From contig JALTJN010000362.1 of the NCBI GenBank assembly GCA_027076405.1, positions 124,001-188,000 of the forward strand: a stretch of 64,000 nucleotides of DNA. The letters are read 5' to 3'. This document shows positions 39,001 through 47,318 of the stretch, one piece after another. The notes beneath the pieces are model-generated. The model searched no databases. It was given only the letters and a program-made list of their open reading frames with translations, and was not told the origin of the DNA. The position numbers and the translations under genes were made by a program. The stretch is from Chromatiales bacterium. Its GTDB lineage: Bacteria; Pseudomonadota; Gammaproteobacteria; UBA6429. How positions within the stretch are numbered: the first letter of the stretch is position 1; the number at the start of each line of letters is the position of its first letter.

Positions 39001-39222
39001 ATCAGCGGAGCATTACTACGTATTCGACCTATTATGATGACAGTGGCAGCAATCATCGCAGGTCTATTACCTATTATGTTAGGTAGTGGTACCGGTTCAG
39101 AAGTTATGCGAAGAATTGCTGCGCCCATGGTGGGAGGAATGGTGAGTGCGACTATTCTTACTTTAGTGGTTATTCCTGCTGTTTTCTTAATGTGGAAAAG
39201 CGTAAAGGTAAATAAAATTTAG
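36097..39222 (+). CDS. cusA: Cu(I)/Ag(I) RND efflux pump, CusA-like
   Basis: 1041 residues, the full length of a heavy-metal RND pump with 12 membrane helices. The N-terminus (VLLLTAVLLVGGLFSLKNTP, AIPDLSDVQVIIKT) and GAMVDAAIVMIENVHKHIE are characteristic of the CusA group. Methionine-rich periplasmic segments include PTTFPGISVGKAQE and RIDMLATGIKTPVGIK. Proton-driven export of Cu(I)/Ag(I) is inferred from these features and the CusF domain of its partner. An 83-base gap with a hairpin separates it from the P-II gene. Confidence 0.95.
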   Translation: MIAKIIDWSLSNRFMVLLLTAVLLVGGLFSLKNTPLDAIPDLSDVQVIIKTTYPGQSPRVVEDQVTYPLTTAMLSVPGAVTVRGYSFFNDSYVYIIFEDGTDIYWARSRVLEYLSQVASRLPPEARSALGPDATGVGWVYEYALVDKTGGTDLAQLRSLQDWFLKYELQTVPGVSEVATLGGMVKQYQVVLDPDRLRAYNIPLQKVRMAIKRANQEVGGSVIEMGEAEYMIRATGYISKIDNLRRIPLGVNKRGTPILLKDVADIRLGPQMRRGIAELDGEGEVVGGIIVMRFGENALKTIDLVKKKLEELKPGLPKGVEIVETYDRSTLINNAVENLNHKLIEEFIVVAIVCMVFLFHMRSALVAIVSLPIGILVAFMIMYSQGMNANIMSLGGIAIAIGAMVDAAIVMIENVHKHIERTPLTDENRWQIMRDATMEVGPPLFFSLLIITLSFLPVFTLEAQEGKLFAPLAFTKTFAMAASAGLAITLVPVLMGYFIRGKIKPEHENPVNLFLMKVYQPIIHYVLDKPKKVLTIALLFVLAGIWPLTNIGSEFMPDLDEGDLMYMPTTFPGISVGKAQELVQQTDKLIKTLPEVKRVFGKIGRADTATDPAPLTMMETTIQFKPKSEWREGMTLEKIKQELNELIKFPGLTNAWVMPIKTRIDMLATGIKTPVGIKVAGPELKVLQEIGKRLEEVVMKVPGTVSAFSERVAGGRYVTIDVDRIASSRFGLNIADVHDVVKTALGGMVVAESVEGLERYPINVRYPRDLRDSIEKLRNLPIITKTGARIPLSEVADIKTEMGPAVIKSENSRPNGWTFVDIAGRDLGSYVEEAQRVVAAEVKLPPGYSISWSGQYEYMVRAKKRLSVVVPFTLMIIVLLLYLNFRNVVEVLIIMGTLPLALVGGFWLLYLLGYNMSVAVGVGFIALAGVSVEIGVIMLVYLNQAYAKAHADAEKEQRKFTLHDLQQAIISGALLRIRPIMMTVAAIIAGLLPIMLGSGTGSEVMRRIAAPMVGGMVSATILTLVVIPAVFLMWKSVKVNKI

Positions 39223-39240
39223 TAAATAATATTTATATTG

Positions 39241-39272
39241 GTAACACTCTCGTTTTTACAACAGAGTGTTAC
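39241..39272 (+). promoter_or_regulatory. Intercistronic hairpin between cusA and P-II gene
   Basis: GTAACACTCT and AGAGTGTTAC form a perfect 10-bp stem with a 12-base loop. No T-run follows, so it is more likely a message-stability or processing element than a terminator. Confidence 0.5.
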
Positions 39273-39305
39273 TACTACATATAGATTGTTACAGGAGAAT
39301 AGACT

Positions 39306-39632
39306 ATGAGTTTTACAAAAATTGTCGCGATTATCAGGCCGGATGTACTCGATAAAGTTGAAGAGTCTTTAAAGAAAGCCAATGTTCCTGGTGTGAGTAT
39401 TACACATGTTGAAGGTTATGGTGAATATGCTAATTATTACCGTCAGGATCGTATGGTACAGCATATTCAGGTTGAAGTTTTTATTAGCAAAAATAGAGCA
39501 ACTGAAATTGCAGAAGTTATGATGGAGTCTGCACACACGGGAACTGATGGTGACGGCATTGTTGCTATCATTCCGGTCGATAGCGTCTATCATATTAGAA
39601 CAAAACAAAAATGTAGTGACGAAGCATGTTGA
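39306..39632 (+). CDS. P-II family regulator associated with metal efflux
   Basis: 108 residues with the trimeric P-II ferredoxin-like fold: KIVAIIRPDVLDKVEESLKK, a T-loop-like stretch GYGEYANYYRQD, and GTDGDGIVAIIPVDSVYHIR, the usual GDGKIFV-type region. The T-loop lacks the typical GlnB uridylylation context. The chain ends KQKCSDEAC, two cysteines not found in GlnB/GlnK, which may bind metal. Members of this branch occur beside metal RND pumps. A nitrogen role is unlikely as no amtB or glnA is near. AGGAG precedes the ATG. Confidence 0.85.
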   Translation: MSFTKIVAIIRPDVLDKVEESLKKANVPGVSITHVEGYGEYANYYRQDRMVQHIQVEVFISKNRATEIAEVMMESAHTGTDGDGIVAIIPVDSVYHIRTKQKCSDEAC

Positions 39633-39670
39633 ATATAAAAAGAAAAATTCTTTAATTTAAGGAGAGCAAA

Positions 39671-42214
39671 ATGGCGACTGATCCAGTATGTGGAATGACT
39701 GTTGAACCGGAAAAAGCGGTAGCGAAAGAAGAATATAATGACATGACATGGTATTTTTGTTCTGATAATTGTCATCATAAATTTAATACATCACCGCAAC
39801 AGTATGTGAAAACAGAAAATGAAAAAGATCCCGTTTGCGGTATGGATGTTTCACCTGACTCCGAACACAACCATGAACATGCTGGCACAACTTATCATTT
39901 TTGTAGTCAAGGTTGCCATGACAAATTTGTTGCAGAACCACATGCGTACTTAAATAAAGATCATTCAACTGCTGAACCGGCTGATACAAATGCCACTTAT
40001 ACCTGTCCGATGCATCCGGAAATTGAACAACAGGGCCCAGGTACTTGTCCTAAGTGTGGTATGGCTCTCGAAGCAAAAGGTGTCCCTGTTGCTACCTGTA
40101 AGATTGAATATACCTGCCCGATGCACCCCGAAATTGTACAAGATGAGCCGGGTAGTTGTCCTAAATGTGGCATGGCTCTGGAACCGCGTACCGTCACCGT
40201 AGAAGAAGACAATGAAGAACTCAACGATATGAATCGTCGTTTTTGGTTTAGTACTGTGTTGGCACTTCCCGTATTTATTCTTGCCATGGTTGCAGACTTA
40301 GCGCCGCAATTATTACCTCAGGGTTTGGAAATGAGCACCGTGCAATGGATTGAGTTTGCGTTAGCAACTCCTGTTGTTTTATGGGGAGGCTGGCCTTTTT
40401 ATGTGCGTGCAGTGCAATCGGTTTTAACCTGGAACCTGAATATGTTCACCCTGATAGGTCTTGGGGTTTCGGTTGCCTGGATATACAGTATGTTTGCCTT
40501 GTTGTCTCCGGATTTATTTCCACCAGTGATGCAAATGGAAGGCGGACTTGTTGACGTCTATTTTGAAGCCGCTGCTGTTATCACCGCGTTAGTATTATTG
40601 GGGCAGGTGCTAGAACTTCGTGCTCGTTCGCGTACTAATGCAGCGATTCAAATGTTACTTGGGCTTGCACCCAATACTGCACGCATTGTTTATGATGACG
40701 GTCGTGAAGAAGATATTCCACTCGAAGACGTTAAGGTGGGTGATATTTTACGTGTTCGTCCCGGTGAGAAAATTCCGGTTGATGGTAGCGTTACCGAGGG
40801 TGAAAGTAATGTTGATGAATCCATGGTAACCGGTGAACCGATTGCTGTTGCAAAATCTTCAGGAGATAAAGTGATTGGTGCAACTGTCAATGGTACCGGT
40901 AGTTTATTGCTTCGTGCAGAAAAAATTGGTGCAGATACCCTGTTATCTCAAATTGTTAACATGGTTGCAGAGGCTCAACGATCACGTGCACCGATTCAAA
41001 AACTGGCTGATACAGTTGCCGGAATTTTCGTCCCTGCGGTGGTATTAGTTGCTGTTATCGCATTTGTTGTCTGGAATTACTGGGGGCCGGAGCCACGTCT
41101 TGCACACGCTATTGTTAATGCAGTGGCCGTTTTAATTATTGCTTGCCCTTGTGCGCTTGGTTTAGCAACTCCTATTTCAATTATGGTAGGAACAGGCCGA
41201 GGTGCAATGGAAGGCGTATTAATTAAAAATGCAGAAGCATTAGAGATCATGGAAAAGGTTGATACGCTGGTTGTTGATAAAACAGGTACTTTAACAGAAG
41301 GAAAACCAAAGCTTGTTGCAATTACAGCTGAAGATGGTTTTACTGATAATGAAAACTTACAAGCTGCTGCAAGTTTGGAAAGAGCAAGTGAGCACCCTTT
41401 AGCTGAAGCGATAGTCCGTGGCGCTGAAGATAAAAATATTAGCCTAAGCAATATTGATGACTTTCAGTCTGTTACCGGTAAAGGAGTAACGGGTAAACTA
41501 GATGGAAAGAGTATTGCCTTAGGTAATATTAAACTTCTGCAGAGTCTGGATATTGAAGTCGGTAATTTACCGGCGCAGGCTGATACTTTACGTGCAGAAG
41601 GTCAAACCGTAATGTTGTTAGCGATTGATGGAAAAGCAGCCGGTTTAATAGGCGTTGCCGATCCTGTTAAAACCACTTCGGCAGATGCGATAAAAGATTT
41701 ACATGCCGAAGGTGTTGAAGTAGTTATGTTAACAGGAGATAACAAAACCACGGCTCAGGCGGTTGCCTCAAAACTGAATATTGATCGTGTTGAAGCAGAT
41801 GTGCTGCCAGATCAAAAAGCAAACATTGTTAAAGAGCTACAAGCGATGGGTAAAACAGTTGCTATGGCAGGTGACGGAATAAATGATGCACCTGCGCTTG
41901 CTCAGGCACATGTTGGTATCGCAATGGGAACAGGAACGGATGTTGCGATGGAAAGTGCCGGCGTTACTCTGGTAAAAGGTGATTTGCGAGGCATAGTACG
42001 TGCAAGACGATTAAGTCGTGCCACCATGAAGAATATTCGTCAAAACTTATTCTTTGCCTTTATTTATAATTCAGCGGGTGTACCGATTGCAGCGGGTGTT
42101 TTATATCCTGTCTTTGGAGTTTTACTTTCTCCAATTATTGCCGCCGCTGCAATGAGCTTTAGTTCGGTTTCAGTTATTACCAATGCGTTGCGTTTACGTA
42201 AAACAAAACTTTAA
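39671..42214 (+). CDS. Copper/silver P-type ATPase with two YHS and two HMBD domains
   Basis: 847 residues. The N-terminus has four metal-binding units: YHS domains at about 1-46 and 53-96 (each DPVCGM...FCS..C) and two near-identical HMBD units at about 110-135 and 147-172 (YTCPMHPEI...CPKCGMALE). There is no classical HMA domain. The P1B-ATPase core follows: CPC at 492-494, phosphorylated D536 in [14 protein letters not shown], and [16 protein letters not shown]. It would export Cu(I)/Ag(I) to the periplasm, feeding the RND pump. It is cotranscribed with neighbours (38-base and 23-base gaps). Confidence 0.95.
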   Translation: MATDPVCGMTVEPEKAVAKEEYNDMTWYFCSDNCHHKFNTSPQQYVKTENEKDPVCGMDVSPDSEHNHEHAGTTYHFCSQGCHDKFVAEPHAYLNKDHSTAEPADTNATYTCPMHPEIEQQGPGTCPKCGMALEAKGVPVATCKIEYTCPMHPEIVQDEPGSCPKCGMALEPRTVTVEEDNEELNDMNRRFWFSTVLALPVFILAMVADLAPQLLPQGLEMSTVQWIEFALATPVVLWGGWPFYVRAVQSVLTWNLNMFTLIGLGVSVAWIYSMFALLSPDLFPPVMQMEGGLVDVYFEAAAVITALVLLGQVLELRARSRTNAAIQMLLGLAPNTARIVYDDGREEDIPLEDVKVGDILRVRPGEKIPVDGSVTEGESNVDESMVTGEPIAVAKSSGDKVIGATVNGTGSLLLRAEKIGADTLLSQIVNMVAEAQRSRAPIQKLADTVAGIFVPAVVLVAVIAFVVWNYWGPEPRLAHAIVNAVAVLIIACPCALGLATPISIMVGTGRGAMEGVLIKNAEALEIMEKVDTLVVDKTGTLTEGKPKLVAITAEDGFTDNENLQAAASLERASEHPLAEAIVRGAEDKNISLSNIDDFQSVTGKGVTGKLDGKSIALGNIKLLQSLDIEVGNLPAQADTLRAEGQTVMLLAIDGKAAGLIGVADPVKTTSADAIKDLHAEGVEVVMLTGDNKTTAQAVASKLNIDRVEADVLPDQKANIVKELQAMGKTVAMAGDGINDAPALAQAHVGIAMGTGTDVAMESAGVTLVKGDLRGIVRARRLSRATMKNIRQNLFFAFIYNSAGVPIAAGVLYPVFGVLLSPIIAAAAMSFSSVSVITNALRLRKTKL

Positions 42215-42237
42215 TCTGTGTTGAAAGGAGGGTGAAC

Positions 42238-42459
42238 ATGATGAATTACGATGGACATTTATGGGGAGGAGGTTTTATGTGGATATTCTGGTTTTTGATA
42301 ATTGCAGGAATATTTTTTCTTTTTCAGAATGCCTTTAAAGGTAATGCCGATAATTCTTCGGAGACGGAAACACCTATGGAAATCCTGAAAAAGCGCTATG
42401 CACGCGGTGAAATAGATGAAGAGGAGTATGAGCGTCGCCGTAAAGAACTGCAAAGTTAA
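42238..42459 (+). CDS. Small SHOCT-domain membrane protein
   Basis: 73 residues. AGGAGG sits 6 bases before the ATG at 42238. The GTG at 42232 abuts it and cannot be the start. One membrane helix (about residues 14-31, MWIFWFLIIAGIFFLF) is followed by a linker and a C-terminal SHOCT motif (EILKKRYARGEIDEEEYERR). SHOCT proteins often sit beside copper ATPases, where they may steer oligomerisation. The role is unknown. Confidence 0.87.
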   Translation: MMNYDGHLWGGGFMWIFWFLIIAGIFFLFQNAFKGNADNSSETETPMEILKKRYARGEIDEEEYERRRKELQS

Positions 42460-42487
42460 TTCGTGAATAAAGCAAGGAGAAATAAAG

Positions 42488-43480
42488 ATGAATATAAAAT
42501 TATTCTTTATCAGCGTTATTAGTTTAAATTTGTTTTTTACCAATGTATTGTCGGCTAGTCCGGTTGTTTATATACCTCTAGGTTCTGCTAATCAGGTTAT
42601 CAAGGTAGATGCTGGGACAGACAAAATTATAGCGACATATACTGGTGTAGATAATCCTCATGGGTTAGTGGCAACGCCGGATGGCGAATATGTTATTGCA
42701 GGCAGCCTGATAGAAACACCTTTAAAAAAAGGTCAGGCAGCAGATACACCAAACAGTAAGCTGTTCTTTATTCATCCGGCACATGGACATGTTATGTCAA
42801 CAATTCCTGTTGCTGGCTGGAGCCATCATCTTGCTATAACCGGTGACGGAAAATATGTACTTTCAACACATGGATTACGAGGCGGAATAAGTGTAGTCGA
42901 ACTTGGTGACAATAAGGTTATTAAAACGGTAAAAACGGGAGCCATACCAAACTATATTTTGATAACAAAAGACAATAAACATGCTTTTGTTAGTAATTCC
43001 GGCAATAACTCGATAACTGAAATAGATCTGACTGACTGGAAAGTAAAGCGCAAACTACAGGCGGGCTCTTCACCGGAACATATGGTTTTTTCAACAGACG
43101 AAAAAAGTATATTTGTGACTAATCCGAGAGCTGGAAAAGTATCGGTAATTTCAGTTAAAACCGGAAAAGTAATCAGGTCTTTTAAAATAGGAAAATCAGT
43201 ACACGGGTTGGATATCAGTGATGATGGAACAACTTTATTTGTTACAAGTAAAAGAGAAAACAAACTGGTTGCAATTAATATCCGTTCGGGAAAAAAACGT
43301 GAAGTGACTTTGAATTCTTCACCATATCACCTGAACACGATTCATAACACGGCTAAAATATATGTTTCCAGTAGCAAGAAACCACTTATCTGGGTGATTG
43401 ATCAAAAAAGCCTGAAAGTTGTTAATACAATAAAACTGGATAAAGGTGAAGCACATCAGATGGCTATAGTAGAAGATTAA
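42488..43480 (+). CDS. Periplasmic YVTN-type beta-propeller protein
   Basis: 330 residues. Signal peptide about 1-23 (LFFTNVLSA). The body consists of repeated beta-propeller blades: YIPLGSANQVIKVDAGTDKI, HAFVSNSGNNSITEIDLTDW, SIFVTNPRAGKVSVISVKTG, TLFVTSKRENKLVAINIRSG. It resembles YncE/NirF/cytochrome-d1-like propellers but has no CxxCH and no clear heme ligand pattern. AAGGAG precedes the ATG. It follows the SHOCT gene after 28 bases. A metal-related periplasmic role is inferred from context only. Confidence 0.85.
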   Translation: MNIKLFFISVISLNLFFTNVLSASPVVYIPLGSANQVIKVDAGTDKIIATYTGVDNPHGLVATPDGEYVIAGSLIETPLKKGQAADTPNSKLFFIHPAHGHVMSTIPVAGWSHHLAITGDGKYVLSTHGLRGGISVVELGDNKVIKTVKTGAIPNYILITKDNKHAFVSNSGNNSITEIDLTDWKVKRKLQAGSSPEHMVFSTDEKSIFVTNPRAGKVSVISVKTGKVIRSFKIGKSVHGLDISDDGTTLFVTSKRENKLVAINIRSGKKREVTLNSSPYHLNTIHNTAKIYVSSSKKPLIWVIDQKSLKVVNTIKLDKGEAHQMAIVED

Positions 43481-43571
43481 ATTTAAAATGATTTAATGAA
43501 CAGGGTTAAGGGGTAAAAGTTATAGTTAACCGTAAGCTTGTTATTTATTACATAATTCAGGAGAAGTATTA

Positions 43572-43796
43572 ATGGATATTTTTATTATTGCAACAAAATC
43601 CTGCAGTCATTGCAAAAATTTACAGAAGGAACTTTCTGTTCTGGGAATGGAGTGTGAAATTTATACGGCAGAGGAACATCCTGAGCTGGTTGACAAGTAT
43701 CAGATTCGACATTCGCCTAACCTGATTGTTGATGAAGAAGTTGTTTTTCGTCGTCAGCCGACAGAAGCTGAATTAAAAGAGTTGTTAAAAATGTAA
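43572..43796 (+). CDS. Small thioredoxin/glutaredoxin-like protein
   Basis: 74 residues with no signal peptide, so probably cytoplasmic. Redox motif C-S-H-C at about residues 11-14 (ATKSCSHCKNLQKEL), and the cis-proline segment is RHSPNLIVDEE. The size and single domain fit thioredoxin-like proteins such as those of the CnoX/MTH895 type. It is 5 bases from the next gene and thus coupled to the metal-knuckle HD-GYP protein. It could reduce the cysteine clusters of its neighbours. Confidence 0.85.
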   Translation: MDIFIIATKSCSHCKNLQKELSVLGMECEIYTAEEHPELVDKYQIRHSPNLIVDEEVVFRRQPTEAELKELLKM

Positions 43797-43801
43797 CAGC
43801 T

Positions 43802-44557
43802 ATGAATAAAACCACACCATCAGCATCTGAAAAAATACAGTGTCACTGGTGTGGCAAGGTGATTGAGCAGGAAAATATTATGTTGCGTAATGGCAAGGTG
43901 TTTTGTTGTGAAGGTTGTTACCTTGGAGAGCTTTCACAAATAAAACAGCGTGATGAATCTTATATGGCTCTGGCTGAAAGCCTTGTTACTGCATTGGATG
44001 CAAGAGAGCATGAAACAGGTCTGCATTCAAAGCGGGTTGCTTGTCACACCATGGTACTTGCTCGGCAATTCACTAGTGACGTAGATGAGTTAAAACAGAT
44101 CTATTGGGGAGCTCTTTTGCATGATATTGGCAAAATTGCGATACCTGATTCCATTTTATTAAATCAGCACAAACTATCAAAGGATGAGTGGGAAGTTATG
44201 CGTACTCATCCACAACGGGGGTTTGATATTGTATCTGGTGTTGCTTTCTTGCAGCAGGCAGCACAAATTGTATTACATCATGAAGAACGCTATGACGGCA
44301 CCGGTTATCCCGATGGGTTGTCGGGAGATAATATACCCCGGGGAGCTCGAATATTTGCAGTGATTGATACGCTTGATGCCATTACAAATGATAGACCTTA
44401 TCGTAAAGCAGCAGGTTTTAGTGCTGCAAAAGAAGAAATCATAAAATCATCTGGTCTACAGTTTGATCCTGAAGCCGTAGAAGCATTTTTTGCTGAGGAA
44501 AAAACATTAAAAGAAATGGTAGAGATGAAGTGTTTTTTACAGCCTGATTTTGGATGA
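43802..44557 (+). CDS. HD-GYP phosphodiesterase with N-terminal metal-knuckle domain
   Basis: 251 residues. The N-terminus holds a TRASH/YHS-like zinc or copper knuckle: C14-x2-C17 and C35-C36-x2-C39. The HD-GYP domain covers about 55-235, with HDIGKIAIPD (H107, D108), H136 and HHEERYDGTGYPDGLSG (159-175). All metal-ligand positions of active HD-GYP enzymes appear intact. It would hydrolyse cyclic di-GMP. The knuckle suggests control by metal, without any receiver domain. The stop codon directly abuts the next ATG. Confidence 0.9.
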   Translation: MNKTTPSASEKIQCHWCGKVIEQENIMLRNGKVFCCEGCYLGELSQIKQRDESYMALAESLVTALDAREHETGLHSKRVACHTMVLARQFTSDVDELKQIYWGALLHDIGKIAIPDSILLNQHKLSKDEWEVMRTHPQRGFDIVSGVAFLQQAAQIVLHHEERYDGTGYPDGLSGDNIPRGARIFAVIDTLDAITNDRPYRKAAGFSAAKEEIIKSSGLQFDPEAVEAFFAEEKTLKEMVEMKCFLQPDFG

Positions 44558-45709
44558 ATGACAATGCCTAAAAATAATAATGGTGTACGTAAGATTAATC
44601 CTGAAGAAACGGTACAAATTGCCGGTGCCGGACCGGCGGGTATGGCTGCGGCAATTACATTAGCTAACCAAGGCATTTCTGTTGAGGTTCATGAATGTCG
44701 TAAAGAAGTTGGTTTTCGGTTTCAGGGGGATTTTCAAGGTCTGGAAAACTGGACAACCCAGCAAGATACACTTCAATGGATGCAGGAAAATGGTTTATCC
44801 ACCCGCTTTGAAAAACTTGCAGGACATAATGTCACGGTGTTTGATGACAAAGGTAAATCCTATGAAATGTCGAGTGATAAACCGTATTTTTATTTACTCG
44901 AACGTGGCCCCGGAGTAAATAGCCTGGATACGGCTTTGCTTAATCAGGCACGTGAATTGGGTGTTAAAGTTATTTTTAACAGTCGTCTTAAAAATATAAA
45001 GGGTGCAGGCGTACTTGCAATTGGTCCAAAATCAGGAGATGCCATCGCCGTGGGATATCATTTTGAAACTGAAATGGACAATGGTTTCTGGGTTATTTGT
45101 GATGATAATCTGGCACCAAAAGGTTATGCCTATTTATTAGTTATGAACGGGCGTGGTACGGTTAAAAGTTGTATGTTTTCAGGTTTTAAAGATGAACAAA
45201 CTTATGTTGAGCGAACCATAGCCGCTTTTGAAAAACTGGCCGGATTAAAGATGATTAATCCACAACCGCATGGCGGGGCTGGAAATTTTCATATCCCTCT
45301 TACTGCAATACATGGCGGCCATCCTGTTGTTGGTGAGCAGGCAGGGTTTCAGGATACGTTATGGGGGTTCGGCATGCGCCATGCTATGGCATCAGGTATT
45401 CTGGCGGCCCGGAGTATCTTAAGTGGTGAAAATTATAATCATTTATGGAAGACCGCATTTGAGGATCAGTTAAAAGCATCAGTTGTAAATCGTGCAATAT
45501 ATAGTTTGCTAGGTAACAGTGGTTACCGGATAGCGTTACGTTTATTATGCAAAAGTAAAAGTTCACATGCTGCGTTACATAAATTCTATGAATTTGGTTT
45601 TATAAAAAAAATATTCTTACCTCTCGCGCAATGGCGTTATCGAAGTCAACGTAAAGATAAAAGTTGTAATCACATTGATTGCAGTTGTGTTTGGTGTCGC
45701 TGTGGATAA
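44558..45709 (+). CDS. Geranylgeranyl-reductase-like FAD oxidoreductase
   Basis: 383 residues. The Rossmann motif VQIAGAGPAGMAAAITL is followed by ISVEVHECRKEVG. Later segments are GHPVVGEQAGFQDTLWGFGM (FAD site) and GMRHAMASGILAARS. This is the pattern of the geranylgeranyl reductase/UbiH-like flavoprotein family. An isoprenoid or lipid substrate is possible. The C-terminal 15 residues are unusually Cys-rich (CNHIDCSCVWCRCG) and are encoded partly within the overlap with the patatin gene. The ATG follows the HD-GYP stop directly. Confidence 0.85.
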   Translation: MTMPKNNNGVRKINPEETVQIAGAGPAGMAAAITLANQGISVEVHECRKEVGFRFQGDFQGLENWTTQQDTLQWMQENGLSTRFEKLAGHNVTVFDDKGKSYEMSSDKPYFYLLERGPGVNSLDTALLNQARELGVKVIFNSRLKNIKGAGVLAIGPKSGDAIAVGYHFETEMDNGFWVICDDNLAPKGYAYLLVMNGRGTVKSCMFSGFKDEQTYVERTIAAFEKLAGLKMINPQPHGGAGNFHIPLTAIHGGHPVVGEQAGFQDTLWGFGMRHAMASGILAARSILSGENYNHLWKTAFEDQLKASVVNRAIYSLLGNSGYRIALRLLCKSKSSHAALHKFYEFGFIKKIFLPLAQWRYRSQRKDKSCNHIDCSCVWCRCG

Positions 45710-46682
45710 AAGTAAAAATAGCAAGCAAACCAAGTTGCGAGTCGGTGCAGTTTTAAGTTCCGGTGGTATGCGGGGTGTTTATGCTCATACCGGTTTTTTA
45801 CTTGCTTTGGATAAAATGTCACTAGAGTTAAAGGCGATGGCAGGATGTAGTGCCGGTGCTATTGTTGGAGGTATTTATGCAAGTGGTACACCGGTAAATG
45901 AATGGGCAGAAGCATTATCTAAAATCACCCCTAAACAATTTTGGACGCCATCATTGTTTCGTATGTTTTCTTCATTTGTTTTTAGAAAAGGGCGAGGTTA
46001 CACAGGCTTATCATCAACTAAATCAGCAATGGAGTTTTGTTATCGCCATCTTAAAGCGAAAACATTTGAAGAGTGCAATATCCCTTTTTACACACTGGCA
46101 AAAAATTTATTTCATGGCTGTAAAACAGTATTTCACAGTGGTGAACTGACACCGCGAATTGCAGCAAGTGCTGCAGTGCCATTAATGTACGAACCGGTAG
46201 AGATAGATCAACAGTTATATTGTGATGGTGCATTACTTGAACTTTCACCTACAGATGCAATTTGTTGCAAGCATCAGCTTGATGTATTGATTATTCATCA
46301 TGTGGCACGAAGAGATACAACACAATTAGGTGTTCAGCAAATTCTTAAGCAACCATGGAGTATGGTAGAAATATTTAATATGTTGTTATTTCAGCAGCGA
46401 CCCTGGTATTTATCAGAATCACCTATTACTTTTAAACAATGTCCGTGCGGCTGTGACGCAATTATTATTGTTATTGAGCCGGAGTTACAGGAATTGTTAT
46501 GGCCTACTGTTGATACCGGAATACAGGTTTTAAATGCGGCAAGAATACAGGCTGAAGAATTATTACAACCCTATCTTGCTGACATTATAAATAATAAATC
46601 ACGATTGATGGAATATGTTAAAAATTCAAATACAAGTTCAGAAATAAAAAATGGTTGCGGTATGATGTCAGCAAGCCAATAA
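45702..46682 (+). CDS. Patatin-like phospholipase
   Basis: About 326 residues from GTG at 45702, or 335 from TTG at 45675. The longer form adds a short hydrophobic stretch, and neither start has a good ribosome site. The catalytic apparatus is complete: the glycine-rich oxyanion loop SSGGMRGVYAH, nucleophile serine in GCSAGAIVGG, and the Asp in CDGALLE. Patatins hydrolyse acyl esters of phospholipids. The C-terminal half has an odd CPCGCD sequence. It overlaps the preceding flavoprotein gene, so expression is coupled. Confidence 0.85.
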   Translation: MDKSKNSKQTKLRVGAVLSSGGMRGVYAHTGFLLALDKMSLELKAMAGCSAGAIVGGIYASGTPVNEWAEALSKITPKQFWTPSLFRMFSSFVFRKGRGYTGLSSTKSAMEFCYRHLKAKTFEECNIPFYTLAKNLFHGCKTVFHSGELTPRIAASAAVPLMYEPVEIDQQLYCDGALLELSPTDAICCKHQLDVLIIHHVARRDTTQLGVQQILKQPWSMVEIFNMLLFQQRPWYLSESPITFKQCPCGCDAIIIVIEPELQELLWPTVDTGIQVLNAARIQAEELLQPYLADIINNKSRLMEYVKNSNTSSEIKNGCGMMSASQ

Positions 46683-46711
46683 TTTTGTTAAATTAAAACA
46701 GGCAGTTAGTT

Positions 46712-47317
46712 ATGACTTTTTATTTTGAAGGGCGTACAACACATGAGTTGATGACATCAGATAAACTGTTTAAAAATCGTCGTGTCGATAAAACAGAGGA
46801 TATCGAATCAACTCATAAAACAGTTAAAAATAAAATAAACCCTGTTAATGAAGATAGCAGTAAACTTATTAATCAGTCCTATCAGAAGGTTGAACGTTTT
46901 GTACCTGACGAATATGTTGTGTATGCAGAACAAATAATGACTTTTCCGGTGATCACTTTGTTTCCGGATAATACTGTTGAACAGGCATATAAATTATTTC
47001 ATGAGCATAAATTCAGACACGTACCTGTTATCAACTCTGATAAGCGATTACAGGGAATTATTTCAGACAGGGATATTTTAAAAGTATTGGGTAACATTAA
47101 TGAGCATGGTAAAAATACTAAGATCAGTACAGTTATGACGACAAAAGTATTAACTGCTATTCGAAAAACGGATATTCGTTATATTACACGCTTATTTGTT
47201 GAAAATCGTATTGGATCAATGCCGGTAATGGATGATAGAAAACTGGTTGGTATGATAACCAGAACGGATATATTAAAAGCTGTGATTAGTCATTATGAAC
47301 TTGAATTATGGGTGTGA
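46712..47317 (+). CDS. CBS-domain pair protein
   Basis: 201 residues. A charged N-terminal extension (about 1-65) precedes two CBS motifs: IMTFPVITLFPDNTVEQAYK with FRHVPVIN and GIISDRDILKVLG, then VMTTKVLTAIRKTDI with GSMPVMDDRKLVGMITRTD. CBS pairs bind adenosyl ligands and gate partner activity. It follows patatin after 29 bases and abuts the YHS gene. A second CBS protein lies at 58411. The partner is unknown. Confidence 0.9.
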   Translation: MTFYFEGRTTHELMTSDKLFKNRRVDKTEDIESTHKTVKNKINPVNEDSSKLINQSYQKVERFVPDEYVVYAEQIMTFPVITLFPDNTVEQAYKLFHEHKFRHVPVINSDKRLQGIISDRDILKVLGNINEHGKNTKISTVMTTKVLTAIRKTDIRYITRLFVENRIGSMPVMDDRKLVGMITRTDILKAVISHYELELWV

Positions 47318-47318
47318 T

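Noticed and set aside
36097..39222. CzcA-type Co/Zn/Cd pump
   Set aside because: The adaptor carries a CusF-like domain, and copper-type ATPase and CopL-like genes flank it, favouring Cu/Ag.
39306..39632. GlnB/GlnK nitrogen regulator
   Set aside because: No nitrogen genes are adjacent, and the metal operon context and cysteine tail point elsewhere.
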